Source: Pseudoxanthomonas sp. SL93
GTDB taxonomy: Bacteria; Pseudomonadota; Gammaproteobacteria; Xanthomonadales; Xanthomonadaceae
Assembly (NCBI RefSeq): GCF_026625825.1
Contig: NZ_CP113065.1
Location: 434,001-498,000 of the forward strand
Reading direction: 5' to 3'
DNA length: 64,000 nt
In this document: positions 21,881 to 32,112 of the stretch, one piece after another
Layout: every line of letters begins with the position of its first letter
Numbering within the stretch: the stretch's first letter is position 1
Translations under genes and position numbers: made by a program
Notes under the pieces: model-generated
The model's database searches: none
What the model saw: only the letters and a program-made list of their open reading frames with translations
Told to the model about the DNA's origin: nothing

Positions 21881-23989
21881 GTGGCAAAAATTACCAAGAC
21901 CTTCCAGTACGGCAAGCACCAGGTCACCCTGGAAACCGGCGAAGTCGCCCGCCAGGCTGGCGGTGCCGTCATCGTCAAGTTCGATGACACCGTGCTGCTG
22001 GTCACCGCCGTGGCGGCGAAGTCGGCCCGCGAAGGGCAGGACTTCTTCCCGCTGACGGTCGACTACCAGGAGAAGTTCTACGCCGGCGGCCGCATCCCCG
22101 GTGGCTTCTTCAAGCGCGAAGGTCGCGCGACCGAGAAGGAGACGCTGATCTCCCGCCTGATCGATCGCCCGCTGCGCCCGCTGTTCCCGGAAGAATTCCG
22201 CAATGAAGTGCAGGTCATCGCCACGGTGATGTCGCTGAACCCGGAAATCGACGGCGACATCCCGGCGCTGATCGGCGCCTCCGCCGCCGTCGCCCTGACC
22301 GGCGCGCCGTTCAACGGTCCGATCGGTGCCGCCAAGGTCGGCTACATCAACGGCGAATACGTGTTGAACCCGACCGTCAGCGAACTGAAGGACTCCAAGC
22401 TGGAGCTCGTCGTCGCCGGTACGTCCAACGCCGTGCTGATGGTGGAATCCGAAGCCGCCGAACTGTCCGAAGACGTGATGCTGGGCGCCGTGATGTTCGG
22501 CCACCGCGAAATGCAGAAGGTCATCCACATCATCAACGAGTTGGTGGTGGAAGCCGGTACCAAGAACTGGGAATGGTCGGCGCCGGCCAAGAACGAGGCA
22601 ATGATCGCCGCCCTGAAGGAAGCCGTGGGCACCCAGCTCGAGGCCGCCTTCCAGGTGCGCGACAAGCTGCAGCGCCGCGACGCCATCGCCGCGATCAAGA
22701 AGGACGTGCTGCAGCAGCTGGCCGGCCGTGCCGAAGCCGACGGCTGGGCCCCCGGCGCGCTGTCGAAGGAATTCGGCGAGCTGGAATACCAGACCATGCG
22801 CGGTTCCGTGCTGGCCACCAGGGTCCGCATCGACGGCCGTGCGCTGGACACCGTCCGCCCGATCTCCTCCAAGGTCAGCGTGCTGCCGCGCGTGCACGGC
22901 TCCTCGCTGTTCACCCGTGGCGAGACGCAGGCGATCGTCGCCGTCACCCTGGGCACCGCCCGTGATGGCCAGGTGATCGACGCCGTCGCCGGCGAGTGGA
23001 AGGACCACTTCCTGTTCCACTACAACTTCCCCCCGTTCTCGGTGGGCGAAGCCGGCCGCATGATGGGCCCGAAGCGTCGCGAAATCGGCCACGGCCGTCT
23101 CGCCAAGCGCGGCGTGCTCGCCGTGATGCCGACGATGGAAGCCTTCCCGTACACCATCCGCGTTGTCTCGGAAATCACCGAATCGAACGGCTCCTCCTCG
23201 ATGGCCTCGGTCTGCGGCAGCTCGCTGGCGCTGATGGATGCCGGTGTGCCGATCAAGGCGCCGGTGGCCGGCATCGCGATGGGCCTGGTGAAGGAAGGCA
23301 ACGACTTCGTCGTGCTGAGCGACATCCTGGGTGACGAAGACCACCTGGGCGACATGGACTTCAAGGTCGCCGGTACCGCCAACGGCGTGTCCGCGCTGCA
23401 GATGGACATCAAGATCGAAGGCATCACCGAAGAGATCATGAAGCAGGCGCTGACGCAGGCGAAGGCCGGCCGGTTGCACATCCTGGGTGAAATGGCCCAT
23501 GCGATGACGTCGCCGCGCCAGGAGCTGAGCGAGTTCGCGCCGCGCCTGATCACCATCAAGATCCACCCCGACAAGATCCGCGAAGTGATCGGCAAGGGCG
23601 GTTCGGTGATCCAGGCCATCACCAAGGAAACCGGCACGCAGATCGACATCCAGGACGACGGCACCATCACCATCGCCTCGGTGAACGGCGCCGCCGGCCA
23701 GGCCGCCAAGGCCCGCATCGAGCAGATCACGTCCGACGTCGAGCCGGGCCGCATCTACGAAGGCAAGGTCGCCAAGATCATGGACTTCGGTGCGTTCGTC
23801 ACCATCCTGCCGGGCAAGGACGGCCTGGTGCACGTGTCGCAGATCTCCAACGACCGCGTCGAGAAGGTCAGCGACGCGCTGAAGGAAGGCGACGTGGTCA
23901 AGGTCAAGGTGCTGGAAGTCGACAAGCAGGGCCGCATCCGCCTGTCGATCAAGGCCGTGGAAGAAGGCGAGGGCGTGTCGGCCGAGTAA
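21881..23989 (+). CDS. pnp: Polyribonucleotide nucleotidyltransferase (PNPase)
   Basis: 3'-5' phosphorolytic exoribonuclease, a core enzyme of mRNA decay and usually a degradosome member. GTG start, 702 residues: two RNase PH domains ([20 protein letters not shown] and [20 protein letters not shown]), then a KH domain ([15 protein letters not shown], about residue 565) and an S1 domain ([20 protein letters not shown], about residue 645). Placement after rpsO is conserved. A strong terminator follows. Confidence 0.98.
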   Translation: MAKITKTFQYGKHQVTLETGEVARQAGGAVIVKFDDTVLLVTAVAAKSAREGQDFFPLTVDYQEKFYAGGRIPGGFFKREGRATEKETLISRLIDRPLRPLFPEEFRNEVQVIATVMSLNPEIDGDIPALIGASAAVALTGAPFNGPIGAAKVGYINGEYVLNPTVSELKDSKLELVVAGTSNAVLMVESEAAELSEDVMLGAVMFGHREMQKVIHIINELVVEAGTKNWEWSAPAKNEAMIAALKEAVGTQLEAAFQVRDKLQRRDAIAAIKKDVLQQLAGRAEADGWAPGALSKEFGELEYQTMRGSVLATRVRIDGRALDTVRPISSKVSVLPRVHGSSLFTRGETQAIVAVTLGTARDGQVIDAVAGEWKDHFLFHYNFPPFSVGEAGRMMGPKRREIGHGRLAKRGVLAVMPTMEAFPYTIRVVSEITESNGSSSMASVCGSSLALMDAGVPIKAPVAGIAMGLVKEGNDFVVLSDILGDEDHLGDMDFKVAGTANGVSALQMDIKIEGITEEIMKQALTQAKAGRLHILGEMAHAMTSPRQELSEFAPRLITIKIHPDKIREVIGKGGSVIQAITKETGTQIDIQDDGTITIASVNGAAGQAAKARIEQITSDVEPGRIYEGKVAKIMDFGAFVTILPGKDGLVHVSQISNDRVEKVSDALKEGDVVKVKVLEVDKQGRIRLSIKAVEEGEGVSAE

Positions 23990-24016
23990 GCCGCACGACA
24001 TCGCGATGCGATACGG

Positions 24017-24046
24017 AAAAGCGGGCTTCGGCCCGCTTTTTCTTTG
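24017..24046 (+). terminator. pnp intrinsic terminator
   Basis: Ten-pair stem AAAAGCGGGC/GCCCGCTTTT closed by a TTCG tetraloop, with the T run continuing after the stem. A bidirectional-looking, strong intrinsic terminator. Confidence 0.92.
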
Positions 24047-24080
24047 CCGCGGGCATGGACCGTGAGAAGTGCGACTCCTC

Positions 24081-24125
24081 CCTCTCCCCGCGGGCGGGGA
24101 GAGGGTGCCGAAGGCGGGTGAGGGG
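24081..24125 (+). repeat. Dispersed intergenic repeat, copy 1
   Basis: A CTCTCCCC-GC-rich-GGGGAGAG hairpin followed by GTGCCGAAGGCGGGTGAGGGG. The same element occurs inverted at 24230-24277. This type of intergenic palindrome is common in GC-rich proteobacteria. The 363-base gap between pnp and the MFS gene holds the pnp terminator, these two copies and otherwise nothing I can recognise. Confidence 0.75.
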
Positions 24126-24229
24126 CAGCCGGAGCCGTGATCGTTCATGGCGCGCAACGCATCGAGTGCGGTTCTTCCATCGTCTTGTTCGTTGTTCCCG
24201 CCGTCGCTTTGAGTGCATTGGCTTCGTCG

Positions 24230-24277
24230 CCCCTCATCCGGCCTTCGGCCACCTTCTCCCCGCAGGCGGGGAGAAGG
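24230..24277 (-). repeat. Dispersed intergenic repeat, copy 2 (inverted)
   Basis: Reverse complement of the element at 24081-24125 with a few substitutions (CCTTCTCCCCGC... ...GGATGAGGGG when read on the minus strand). Together the pair could fold the region upstream of the MFS gene into a long hairpin. Confidence 0.75.
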
Positions 24278-24352
24278 ATTCATGCCATGCACGATCGCGC
24301 AGGACACAGCGTCTTCATGCGCGCGCCGACGGTTGTCATGCGGTCGACGATA

Positions 24353-25624
24353 ATGACGGGCATGGAATCCAAGAAGACACACGCCGCGACGCCCGCATCG
24401 CGCTGGTCAGGCCGTGGGCTGGTGCTGCTGGGCATCGTGCTGTCCGCGTTCAACCTGCGTACCGCGGTGACGTCGCTCACGCCGCTGCTCGACACCTTGG
24501 GCGATACGTTCGGTTTCGGTGCCACCATGACCGGCGTGTTCGGCATGCTGCCGACGGCGGCGTTCGCGCTGTTCGGCGTGGCGACGCCTGCGCTGGCGCA
24601 TCGCATCGGACTGGAGCGGACGGCGTTGCTCGCCATGCTGCTCGCGATGCTGGGCCTGCTGCTGCGCAGCGCGGCAGGCGATACGACGGCGCTGATGGCG
24701 GCCTCGCTGACCGCACTGGCCGGCATGGGCATCGGCAACATCGTGCTGCCGCCGCTGGTGAAACGCTACTTCGCCGATCGCGTGGGCACAGTCAGCACGC
24801 TGTACATCACCGTACTGCAGGCGGGCACCATCCTGCCCGCACTGGTGGCGGTGCCGGTGATGGAAGCCGCGGGCTGGCGCATTTCGCTGGGCGTATGGGC
24901 GGTGTTCGCCGCGGTGTCGGCGGTGCCGTGGTGCCTGGTGCTGTGGCAGGAGCGCCGACGCGCCTCGCTGCTGGCACGCGTGCATGACGCAGCGGTCACC
25001 GTCGACGATGAGGCACCGGAACTCACCGCGCCACGTCCCGCCGGACGCGCGTGGCGCTCGCCCGTGGCGTGGGGCATGGCGCTGATGTTCGGCATGACCT
25101 CGCTGGTGACGTATTCCATGTTCACCTGGTTGCCGAAACTGCTGGTCGAGGCCGGCGGTACGCCGGCGCTGGGGGGTGCGATGGTGGCGCTGTTCTCCAC
25201 GCTGGGGCTGGTGGCATCGCTCACCATGCCGCAGATCGCGGTGCGCATGCGCAATCCCTTCATCGTGGTGGTGGTCTGCGCGGGTTTCTACATCACGGCA
25301 TTCGCTGGCCTGCTGCTCGCGCCGATGGCCGCACCCGCGCTGTGGGTGGCGTTGCTCGGCCTAGGGCCGAGCACGTTCCCGCTGTCGCTGACGATGATCA
25401 ACCTGCGCACGCGCACGCCGGAAGGCTCGGCAGCGTTGTCGGGTTTCATGCAGGGCGTGGGCTATACATTGTCCTGCGCGGGGCCGCTGGCGTTCGGCCT
25501 GCTGCACGACTACACGCACGGTTGGGCCCTGCCGATGGCGTTCCTTGCTGCCTGCATCGTGGTGCTGCTGATCGGTGGTTACCTCGCGTGTCGGCCGCGG
25601 TATCTGGAAGATACCTGGCATTAG
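24353..25624 (+). CDS. MFS transporter, CynX/NimT-like
   Basis: Major facilitator superfamily inner-membrane transporter of the cyanate/nitroimidazole (CynX/NimT) type; the substrate is not evident. An in-frame extension to 24137 would run through the repeat element and is rejected. ATG at 24353 (or 24362) gives 423 residues with about 12 hydrophobic segments. SAFNLRTAVTSLTPLLDTL at the N-terminus and GLGPSTFPLSLTMINLRTRT in the second half are typical of this subfamily. It stands alone, between repeats and the RHS module. Confidence 0.85.
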   Translation: MTGMESKKTHAATPASRWSGRGLVLLGIVLSAFNLRTAVTSLTPLLDTLGDTFGFGATMTGVFGMLPTAAFALFGVATPALAHRIGLERTALLAMLLAMLGLLLRSAAGDTTALMAASLTALAGMGIGNIVLPPLVKRYFADRVGTVSTLYITVLQAGTILPALVAVPVMEAAGWRISLGVWAVFAAVSAVPWCLVLWQERRRASLLARVHDAAVTVDDEAPELTAPRPAGRAWRSPVAWGMALMFGMTSLVTYSMFTWLPKLLVEAGGTPALGGAMVALFSTLGLVASLTMPQIAVRMRNPFIVVVVCAGFYITAFAGLLLAPMAAPALWVALLGLGPSTFPLSLTMINLRTRTPEGSAALSGFMQGVGYTLSCAGPLAFGLLHDYTHGWALPMAFLAACIVVLLIGGYLACRPRYLEDTWH

Positions 25625-25903
25625 CCGAGGGGCTTGATACGCGGGGAGTCTCGTTGAGTCTGCCAAGCCGCCGTGTCCCGGATTGCAGCGAAACCGTGGG
25701 TGCAGGCACCGCTTCCGTCGGCGAAGTGCGCCAGCGGTCACGCTTGCCAGTAGGTGTCCAGGACGTACATACGTTTACGTTGGCGCAGCCCTTCCCAAAC
25801 AACTCCGCTTCGATTTAATTTCCGCTTCACGGGGTCGGTCAGCTGCGTCTGGCCGATAGGAGTTTCTTGGGGTCGGCGCGTACGCGCTGTAAAAGGAAGA
25901 AGC

Positions 25904-28900
25904 ATGAGTCGTTGGTTGATTGCCGCGTGCATGGCTGCGCTGGTGCCGTCTGCGTATGCACAGGATTCGAACAAGCTCTGGGAAGAGTACGACCAGCTCA
26001 TCAAAACGCGGCAGGTGGTGGGGTCCTTGGGCCCCGACCTGTTCGGCGACCAGATCAGCTTCTCCAATGGCGCCTTGTCGTTTTCAGCGACGGACGTATC
26101 CATTCCCGGTAACAACGGACTGGACGTTGGCATCACGCGGAGTTTTCCCGTCGTCAATCGGCGCTGGCGCCTCAATGAAATGCCGTTTGGCGACTGGGAT
26201 ATCGAACTGCCTCGCGTCGAAGGACTTTATGCGTCGCAGACCGGTTGGGTCGTGGCGAGTCCCACTTCGCCACTGCAGCGCTGCAGCGTCACTACAGCGA
26301 GCGAGGCACTGCCGCCTAACATCGACACGGGTCAGATTACTTTCTATGCGCTGGATTACTGGCAGCAGCCGCAGTTGGTTCTTCCTGGAAGGGGAAGCGC
26401 AGAACTTCTCCTTACTAAGCCTGATGTACCGAAGCCTGCTACTGGGGGTCCGTATTACTGGACGACGTCTGACAGAACTCATCTCTCCTGCCTGACCAGC
26501 GTGCAGAATGGCACCGGCGAGGGGTTCGTCGCTATCACGCCAGATGGAACGAAGTATCGATTTGACTGGATGGGGTCTGCGCAGCGCGCCCACTTGGAGA
26601 AGAAGCAACAAGGCAGCGTGTATTGGGGAACGAGCTACAGCGCAAAATTGCCTCGCCGCATGTATGGGCTGTATGCCACCCGCGTCGAGGACAGGTTCGG
26701 CAACTGGGTGGAATACCAGTACAGCAACGCTGCGGGTTCGCCGATCAGGTTGGCCTCCATCCAGTCAAGCGATGGGCGCTTGATCTCCGCGACCTATAAC
26801 GGCTCCGGCCAGATCTCCCAGATTGCCGCAAACGGACGGACCTGGAACTACGGATATACCGGCGGTCGCCTGAGCTCCGTGACATTGCCAGACAACTCCA
26901 GCTGGTCCATCAATTTCGCGAACTTCGCTGTCCTGGCGGTCCGCTACTACGAGGGTGAGCCGGGCGAGGCTTATCGCGACTGTTTGAATCCTGGCGACGT
27001 CGCGTCGCAGCCTCAGACTGGAACCATTACACATCCTTCTGGGGCCGTAGGCGAATTCACCGTTTCTCCCGAACGTTTCGGTCGCACCAATGTGCCCATG
27101 CATTGCGATGGCGGAGGAACTCCATCGTTCGTGGCTGATGACGTGTCCTGGCTTCCAGTCGCGTATGACCACTACGCTTTGACGAAGAAGCGCATCACCG
27201 GGCCTGGGCTTGCTCCGGCCGAATGGAATTACGCCTATGCCGCTGCATACGGGTTCGCCCCCTCCAGCGGCTCCACGACCACGAGTGTCACCGAGCCCGA
27301 CGGAGCCTTCACTCGCTACACCTTCGGCAACACCTATCGCCATAACGAAGGACTGCTACTCAACGTGGAGAAGGGTGAAAGCCCCAGCGCCATTCTGCGC
27401 ACGGTGGCCACCGCGTATGAACTGGCAACGACCGGGCTTCCGTATGTGGCCCAGCTCGGTACGACGCTGAATCCTCGGTCCGACAGTTACACGTCCGAGT
27501 TTGTCCGACCCGAGAAAAGCAGCACCACTACCCAGCAGGGAGCCACGTTCTCCAAGACCGTGACGGCGTACGACAGCATGGCCCGCGCCATCACGGTCAC
27601 GCGCTCGGGGCCGGGGCATTCCCGTACCGACACCACCGAGTACGAGGACGAACCGAATCTGTGGGTGCTGGGCAGCGTCAAACGCAGCACGACGGCGGGC
27701 ATCGAAACCTCGCGTACGGAATTCGGCTGGAAGCACCTGCCGTGGAAGTCCTACAGCTTCGGCAGGCTCAAGCACACCATCGGCTATGAAACCGCTGCGG
27801 CTGATCAGCTGGGCACGCTGAAGACGGTCACGGACGGCAACAACCACGTCACCACGCTGGGCGCGTGGAAGCGGGGTGTGCCGCAATCGGTTGTCGCGGC
27901 GGACAGCACTTCGCAATCCGCTCTGGTCGACGACAACGGTTGGATCACGTCCGTGACCGATGAGAACCAGTTCAAGACCTGCTATGGCTACGACGCCATG
28001 GGCCGTATTGCCAGCGTGACCTACCCTTCGGAGACCACACTGAATGCGTGCGATACGAGTCAGGTCCATTGGAACCAGACCACGCAGGTGTTCGAGCCCG
28101 TCGCCGGCGCCGAATATGGAATTCCCGCAGGACACTGGCGCCAGTCCGTCAGCACCGGGAATGCCAAGAAGTTCAGCTATTTCGACGCCTTGTGGCGTCC
28201 GCTGGTCACCCAGGAGTTTGACGCGGCCAACGTGGTTGGAACGCAGCGCTTCCAGCGCTTCACCTATGACCACAATGGCAAGGCGACCTTTGCGTCCTAT
28301 CCTGGCACGACCGATGCGCTGACCACCGGCACCTGGACCGAGTACGACGCGCTGGGGCGGGTGACATCGACCTCCCAGGACAGCGAGCTGGGCGCTCTCG
28401 TCTCGCTCACAACCTACGGGTCCGGCTTCACCACCACGCACACCAACCCCCGTACCCACGCTACCACCACCAGCTACATGGTCTACGACGAGCCGTCTTA
28501 CGACTGGCCGAAGGCCATCGTGCATCCGGAGAACGCGCGTACCGAGATCGTGCGCGACGTCTTCGGAAAGCCGGAGACGCTCACGCGGCGTAGCGCGGAC
28601 AACAGCGTCATCGTCACCCGCTCCTATGGCTACGACGCCCATCAGCGCCTGTGCCGTTCGGTCGAGCCGGAGACGGGTGCAACCCTGGTGGGCTACGACG
28701 CCGCGGATAATCTGGTGTGGTCGGCGTCCGGGTTGCCGGCGGGTACGGCGTGCGAGGCGAGCGGAACGTCGCCTTCCGTCGCGGCGCGAAAGGTCAGTCG
28801 CGTATATGGTCCCACCAATCTGCTGACCCATCTGGTCTTTCCGGATGGGCGCGGCAACCAATCGTGGGGTTACACGCCCGATGGCCTGCCGCAATCCATC

Positions 28901-31171
28901 ACCACCCATAACGTCAACGGTGGTGAGCAGGTCGTCAATGGGTATGGGTACAACCGCCGGCGGCTGCTGACTGCGGAAACATTGACGCAGCCGGGTCTCT
29001 ACGGCTGGTCGATGGCATACGCCTATAACAGGAATGGCGCGCAGTCTTCCATTACCTACCCCAGTGGACTGGTGGTCGACTATGCACCGAACGCGCTGGG
29101 GCAACCCACCCAGGCGGGCAGTTACGCCTCCGGCGTAACCCACTATCCGAATGGTTCCATCAAACAATTCACCTATGGCAATGGCATTGTTCATTCCATG
29201 GCGCAGAATGCGCGACAGTTGCCTGATCGGGTCACTAGCAGTGGCTTGGCGATGGACTTCAGTTATCGCTATGACGGCAATGGCAACGTGAACCAAATCT
29301 ACGATCACGTTCCCGACATGATCCCAGGTAGCTCGCCTAAGTATCGACTCATGGAATATGACGGACTTGACCGACTGACAGCCGCAGGATCGGCAATGTT
29401 CGGCGGAGATCACTGGCACCGTTACACCTACGACGCCATCGACAACATCACCTCTTGGAAGCTGGCAGCCGTCAAGGACTACGCGCAGTACGTCTACGAC
29501 GCCAGCAATCGGCTGATGAGTGTCAAGAACAGCGGTGGCGCCACCATCGTCGGTATCGCCTACGACGTGCAGGGCAACCTGACCAACAAGAACGGCAAGC
29601 TGTACGACTTCGATTTCGGCAACCGATTGCGCGCTGCCACCAATGTCGAAAGCTACCGTTACGATGGCCATGGGCGCCGTGTGCAGGCCACCAATCCCGC
29701 GCAGGCGGCAATCCGTTCGATGTATGGCCAAGACGGCGTTCTACGCCGGCAGGAGGATGAGCGGACGGGCAAGAACCATGAGTATGTCACCCTGTCCGGC
29801 AGTGTCATCGCGCGTATCGCCACCATCGTGGCGCCGTCAGTACCCGCGCTGTCCACGCCGGGCTACAGCAGCAATGGCAGCTATACGGTGAGCTGGTCGG
29901 CCACGCCCACGGCGACCAGCTACGAGCTGCAGATCAGTGCGAATGGCGGCAGCTGGCAGGGCGCTTACGCCGGTGCCCAGACCTCGCATGCGGTGGGCGG
30001 GCAGGGCAGCGGTTCGTACGCCTACCGCGTGCGGGCATGCCAGGCGAGTACCTGCAGCGGGTGGAGCAATACCGGCACGACCACGGTCGAGCTGCCGCCC
30101 GGCAGCGCCCCCAGCCTGTCGGCGCCCGGATTGGCGGCCGGTGGCAACTATCTGGTCAGCTGGACATCGGTTGTGGCCGCGTCCACGTACCGTCTGGAAG
30201 AGAGCTTCAATTCCGGTGCGTGGGTGCAGGTACAGGACATCGCCGCGCAGAGTCGGAGCTACAGCAGCCGGCCGGCGGGCAACTACCAGCATCGTGTGAC
30301 GGCCTGCAATCCGGCCGGCTGTGGTCCGTACTCCAACGTCGGCGCTACGCAGGTGATCTATGCGCCCGCGGCGCCCACCTTGTCGGTGCCGCCGGCCAGC
30401 TACAACGGCAGTTACACGGTCAGCTGGAGCGCCGTGGCGAGTGCGGTGACCTATCAGCTGGAAGAGCAGGTCAACGGCGGTGGCTGGACGCTGGTGTACA
30501 ACTCGGTGGGCACGGCACATGGTCTGTCCGGCAAGCCGGCCGCCGTTTACGGCTACCGCGTGAAGGCCTGCAACGACGCAGGCTGCGGTCCGCTCAGTGC
30601 GGTGGGCAGCATCCAGGTGACGTTGCCGCCGACCACGGCCCCGGGCATCAGTTCGCCGGCCAGCGTGGCGGTGGACAACTTCACGGTCAACTGGAATGGC
30701 GTGGCCGCAGCAACGGCTTACGAATTGCTGGAGCGCGTCAACGGTGGTGGCTGGAACGCCCTGTACAACGGCCCGGCGGGCAGCTATCCGCTGACGGGCA
30801 AGGCCAATGCTACGTACGGTTACCTGGTGCGGGGCTGCAATGTGGCGGGGTGTGGTCCCTGGAGTGCAGAGACGTCCACGGTCGTCAACGTACCGCCGCT
30901 GATTCCTGCGCCGCCCGGAAACTTCACCGGGGAGCGGGACGTCCTGGATGACATAAGACCCATCCAGTACACGTACTTCGTCAGTTGGTCAGGGTCCTAT
31001 GGTGCGACGTATTACCAGTTGCAGATCACGTATGGCCAAGGTGGAACGTCGTTGCTCAACATGGGCGGCGCGACGAGTCATCAGCAGACGGGCGGGGGCA
31101 ATCGCTCCTATCTGGTCCGGGCCTGCAACAGCAATGGGTGCTCCGCGTGGGCAGGACCGGTGTCGCTATGA
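25904..31171 (+). CDS. Secreted RHS/YD-repeat protein with five C-terminal FN3-like repeats
   Basis: A 1755-residue protein. ATG at 25904 is chosen over the upstream frame start because AGGAAG precedes it and it opens a signal peptide (MSRWLIAACMAALVPSAYAQ). The N-terminal part has FGDQISFSNGALSFSATDVS, common in xanthomonad RHS proteins. Residues about 265-1290 hold repeated YD/RHS units (YDAMGRIASV, YDALGRVTST, YDGNGNVNQI, YDGLDRLTAA, YRYDGHGRRV). From about residue 1310 to the end there are five fibronectin-III-like repeats of 80-90 residues, each with a VSW/VNW strand and a YRVRAC..xxCGxWS ending. The usual RHS-associated core is absent and is encoded by the next gene, which overlaps by ATGA. 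RHS shells normally encapsulate a C-terminal toxin; here the two are separate polypeptides. Confidence 0.9.
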   Translation: MSRWLIAACMAALVPSAYAQDSNKLWEEYDQLIKTRQVVGSLGPDLFGDQISFSNGALSFSATDVSIPGNNGLDVGITRSFPVVNRRWRLNEMPFGDWDIELPRVEGLYASQTGWVVASPTSPLQRCSVTTASEALPPNIDTGQITFYALDYWQQPQLVLPGRGSAELLLTKPDVPKPATGGPYYWTTSDRTHLSCLTSVQNGTGEGFVAITPDGTKYRFDWMGSAQRAHLEKKQQGSVYWGTSYSAKLPRRMYGLYATRVEDRFGNWVEYQYSNAAGSPIRLASIQSSDGRLISATYNGSGQISQIAANGRTWNYGYTGGRLSSVTLPDNSSWSINFANFAVLAVRYYEGEPGEAYRDCLNPGDVASQPQTGTITHPSGAVGEFTVSPERFGRTNVPMHCDGGGTPSFVADDVSWLPVAYDHYALTKKRITGPGLAPAEWNYAYAAAYGFAPSSGSTTTSVTEPDGAFTRYTFGNTYRHNEGLLLNVEKGESPSAILRTVATAYELATTGLPYVAQLGTTLNPRSDSYTSEFVRPEKSSTTTQQGATFSKTVTAYDSMARAITVTRSGPGHSRTDTTEYEDEPNLWVLGSVKRSTTAGIETSRTEFGWKHLPWKSYSFGRLKHTIGYETAAADQLGTLKTVTDGNNHVTTLGAWKRGVPQSVVAADSTSQSALVDDNGWITSVTDENQFKTCYGYDAMGRIASVTYPSETTLNACDTSQVHWNQTTQVFEPVAGAEYGIPAGHWRQSVSTGNAKKFSYFDALWRPLVTQEFDAANVVGTQRFQRFTYDHNGKATFASYPGTTDALTTGTWTEYDALGRVTSTSQDSELGALVSLTTYGSGFTTTHTNPRTHATTTSYMVYDEPSYDWPKAIVHPENARTEIVRDVFGKPETLTRRSADNSVIVTRSYGYDAHQRLCRSVEPETGATLVGYDAADNLVWSASGLPAGTACEASGTSPSVAARKVSRVYGPTNLLTHLVFPDGRGNQSWGYTPDGLPQSITTHNVNGGEQVVNGYGYNRRRLLTAETLTQPGLYGWSMAYAYNRNGAQSSITYPSGLVVDYAPNALGQPTQAGSYASGVTHYPNGSIKQFTYGNGIVHSMAQNARQLPDRVTSSGLAMDFSYRYDGNGNVNQIYDHVPDMIPGSSPKYRLMEYDGLDRLTAAGSAMFGGDHWHRYTYDAIDNITSWKLAAVKDYAQYVYDASNRLMSVKNSGGATIVGIAYDVQGNLTNKNGKLYDFDFGNRLRAATNVESYRYDGHGRRVQATNPAQAAIRSMYGQDGVLRRQEDERTGKNHEYVTLSGSVIARIATIVAPSVPALSTPGYSSNGSYTVSWSATPTATSYELQISANGGSWQGAYAGAQTSHAVGGQGSGSYAYRVRACQASTCSGWSNTGTTTVELPPGSAPSLSAPGLAAGGNYLVSWTSVVAASTYRLEESFNSGAWVQVQDIAAQSRSYSSRPAGNYQHRVTACNPAGCGPYSNVGATQVIYAPAAPTLSVPPASYNGSYTVSWSAVASAVTYQLEEQVNGGGWTLVYNSVGTAHGLSGKPAAVYGYRVKACNDAGCGPLSAVGSIQVTLPPTTAPGISSPASVAVDNFTVNWNGVAAATAYELLERVNGGGWNALYNGPAGSYPLTGKANATYGYLVRGCNVAGCGPWSAETSTVVNVPPLIPAPPGNFTGERDVLDDIRPIQYTYFVSWSGSYGATYYQLQITYGQGGTSLLNMGGATSHQQTGGGNRSYLVRACNSNGCSAWAGPVSL

Positions 31172-32112
31172 AGACGTCTTCGTTGATTCGCAAGCTGGTG
31201 GTCGTGGCGCTGGTGGCCGTGGCGCAGTTCGCCGCCGCACAGGGCGCGTTGGCGCAGACGGTGGTGGAGTATCTGCATACGGATGCGCTGGGCAGTCCGG
31301 TGGCAGTGACCAACCAGGCGGGGCAGGTCATCGAGCGGAATGACTACGAGCCGTATGGCGCGGTCATTGGCAACCCGGGGTTCAGTGGCGTCGGGTTTAC
31401 CGGGCATGTGCAGGATGGGGGAACTGGGCTGACTTATATGCAGCAGCGGTATTACGACCCGGAGATAGGAAGGTTTCTTTCTATCGACCCAGTCTCAGCA
31501 GATTCGATAGGGGGAGCCAACTTCAATCGCTATTGGTACGCCAATAATAATCCCTATAGGTTTACCGATCCGGATGGGCGATACACATGTGACACTGCAG
31601 GGACTCGTATCCGTTGTCCAATTCATGGAAATGCACAGAACTCGCAAAAAACTCCTGGACATGCGTCGACATCGCAGCGCATAGCGAATAAAGAAGCAGC
31701 TAGGCCCGGAGCGAAATCAGTTCATCTCAATCAGCGGTTAACAACGGTCACTGGCAATCAGAATGCACCTAAGATTCAGCCTGACGTGACTGTGGTGAAT
31801 AAAAATGGAACTATTGATATGCATGAGGTGCGTTCAGTAGGGCAGACACGTGGTGAGCTAGTTTCAAAGCTTTCGGATGCCCGGGCGGGGCTAGGTGTGC
31901 CGGGGAAAAACATCGTGGTAGACCCTGACGTTGTACCGCGAGGGTCTGGAGGGTCAACAGTACGTGGCCTCGGCGCACTAGGGATTTTGCATATGATATT
32001 TCATGAGTGGGTCAACCAGCGTGAGGCGGCAGAGCAAGCAAAAGGGCGGGCATCCATGCCGATGAATAGCGCAGACTGGATTCGTTGCTTGGAGGCCAAA
32101 GAGTGCGCCTGA
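31168..32112 (+). CDS. Exported RHS-core protein with variable C-terminal (putative nuclease toxin) domain
   Basis: A 314-residue protein starting in the stop of the RHS gene (ATGA). Signal peptide at 1-30 (two hydrophobic stretches ending QGALAQ). Residues about 31-137 are the RHS-associated core: YLHTDALGSPVAVTNQAG, YEPYG, LTYMQQRYYDPEIGRF, NRYWYANNNPYRFTDPDG. After DPDGR the sequence becomes AT-richer and unrelated to the core, as in polymorphic toxin tips. The tip contains PDVTVV (Asp206) and HEVRS (Glu220-x-Arg222), resembling a PD-(D/E)xK nuclease core with Arg instead of Lys; this is inference. The next gene overlaps by one base and is probably its immunity gene. Confidence 0.8.
   Translation: MKTSSLIRKLVVVALVAVAQFAAAQGALAQTVVEYLHTDALGSPVAVTNQAGQVIERNDYEPYGAVIGNPGFSGVGFTGHVQDGGTGLTYMQQRYYDPEIGRFLSIDPVSADSIGGANFNRYWYANNNPYRFTDPDGRYTCDTAGTRIRCPIHGNAQNSQKTPGHASTSQRIANKEAARPGAKSVHLNQRLTTVTGNQNAPKIQPDVTVVNKNGTIDMHEVRSVGQTRGELVSKLSDARAGLGVPGKNIVVDPDVVPRGSGGSTVRGLGALGILHMIFHEWVNQREAAEQAKGRASMPMNSADWIRCLEAKECA

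Noticed and set aside
27356..29731. 791-residue minus-strand frame opposite the RHS gene
   Set aside because: Shadow of the YD repeats; no domain, signal or start site.
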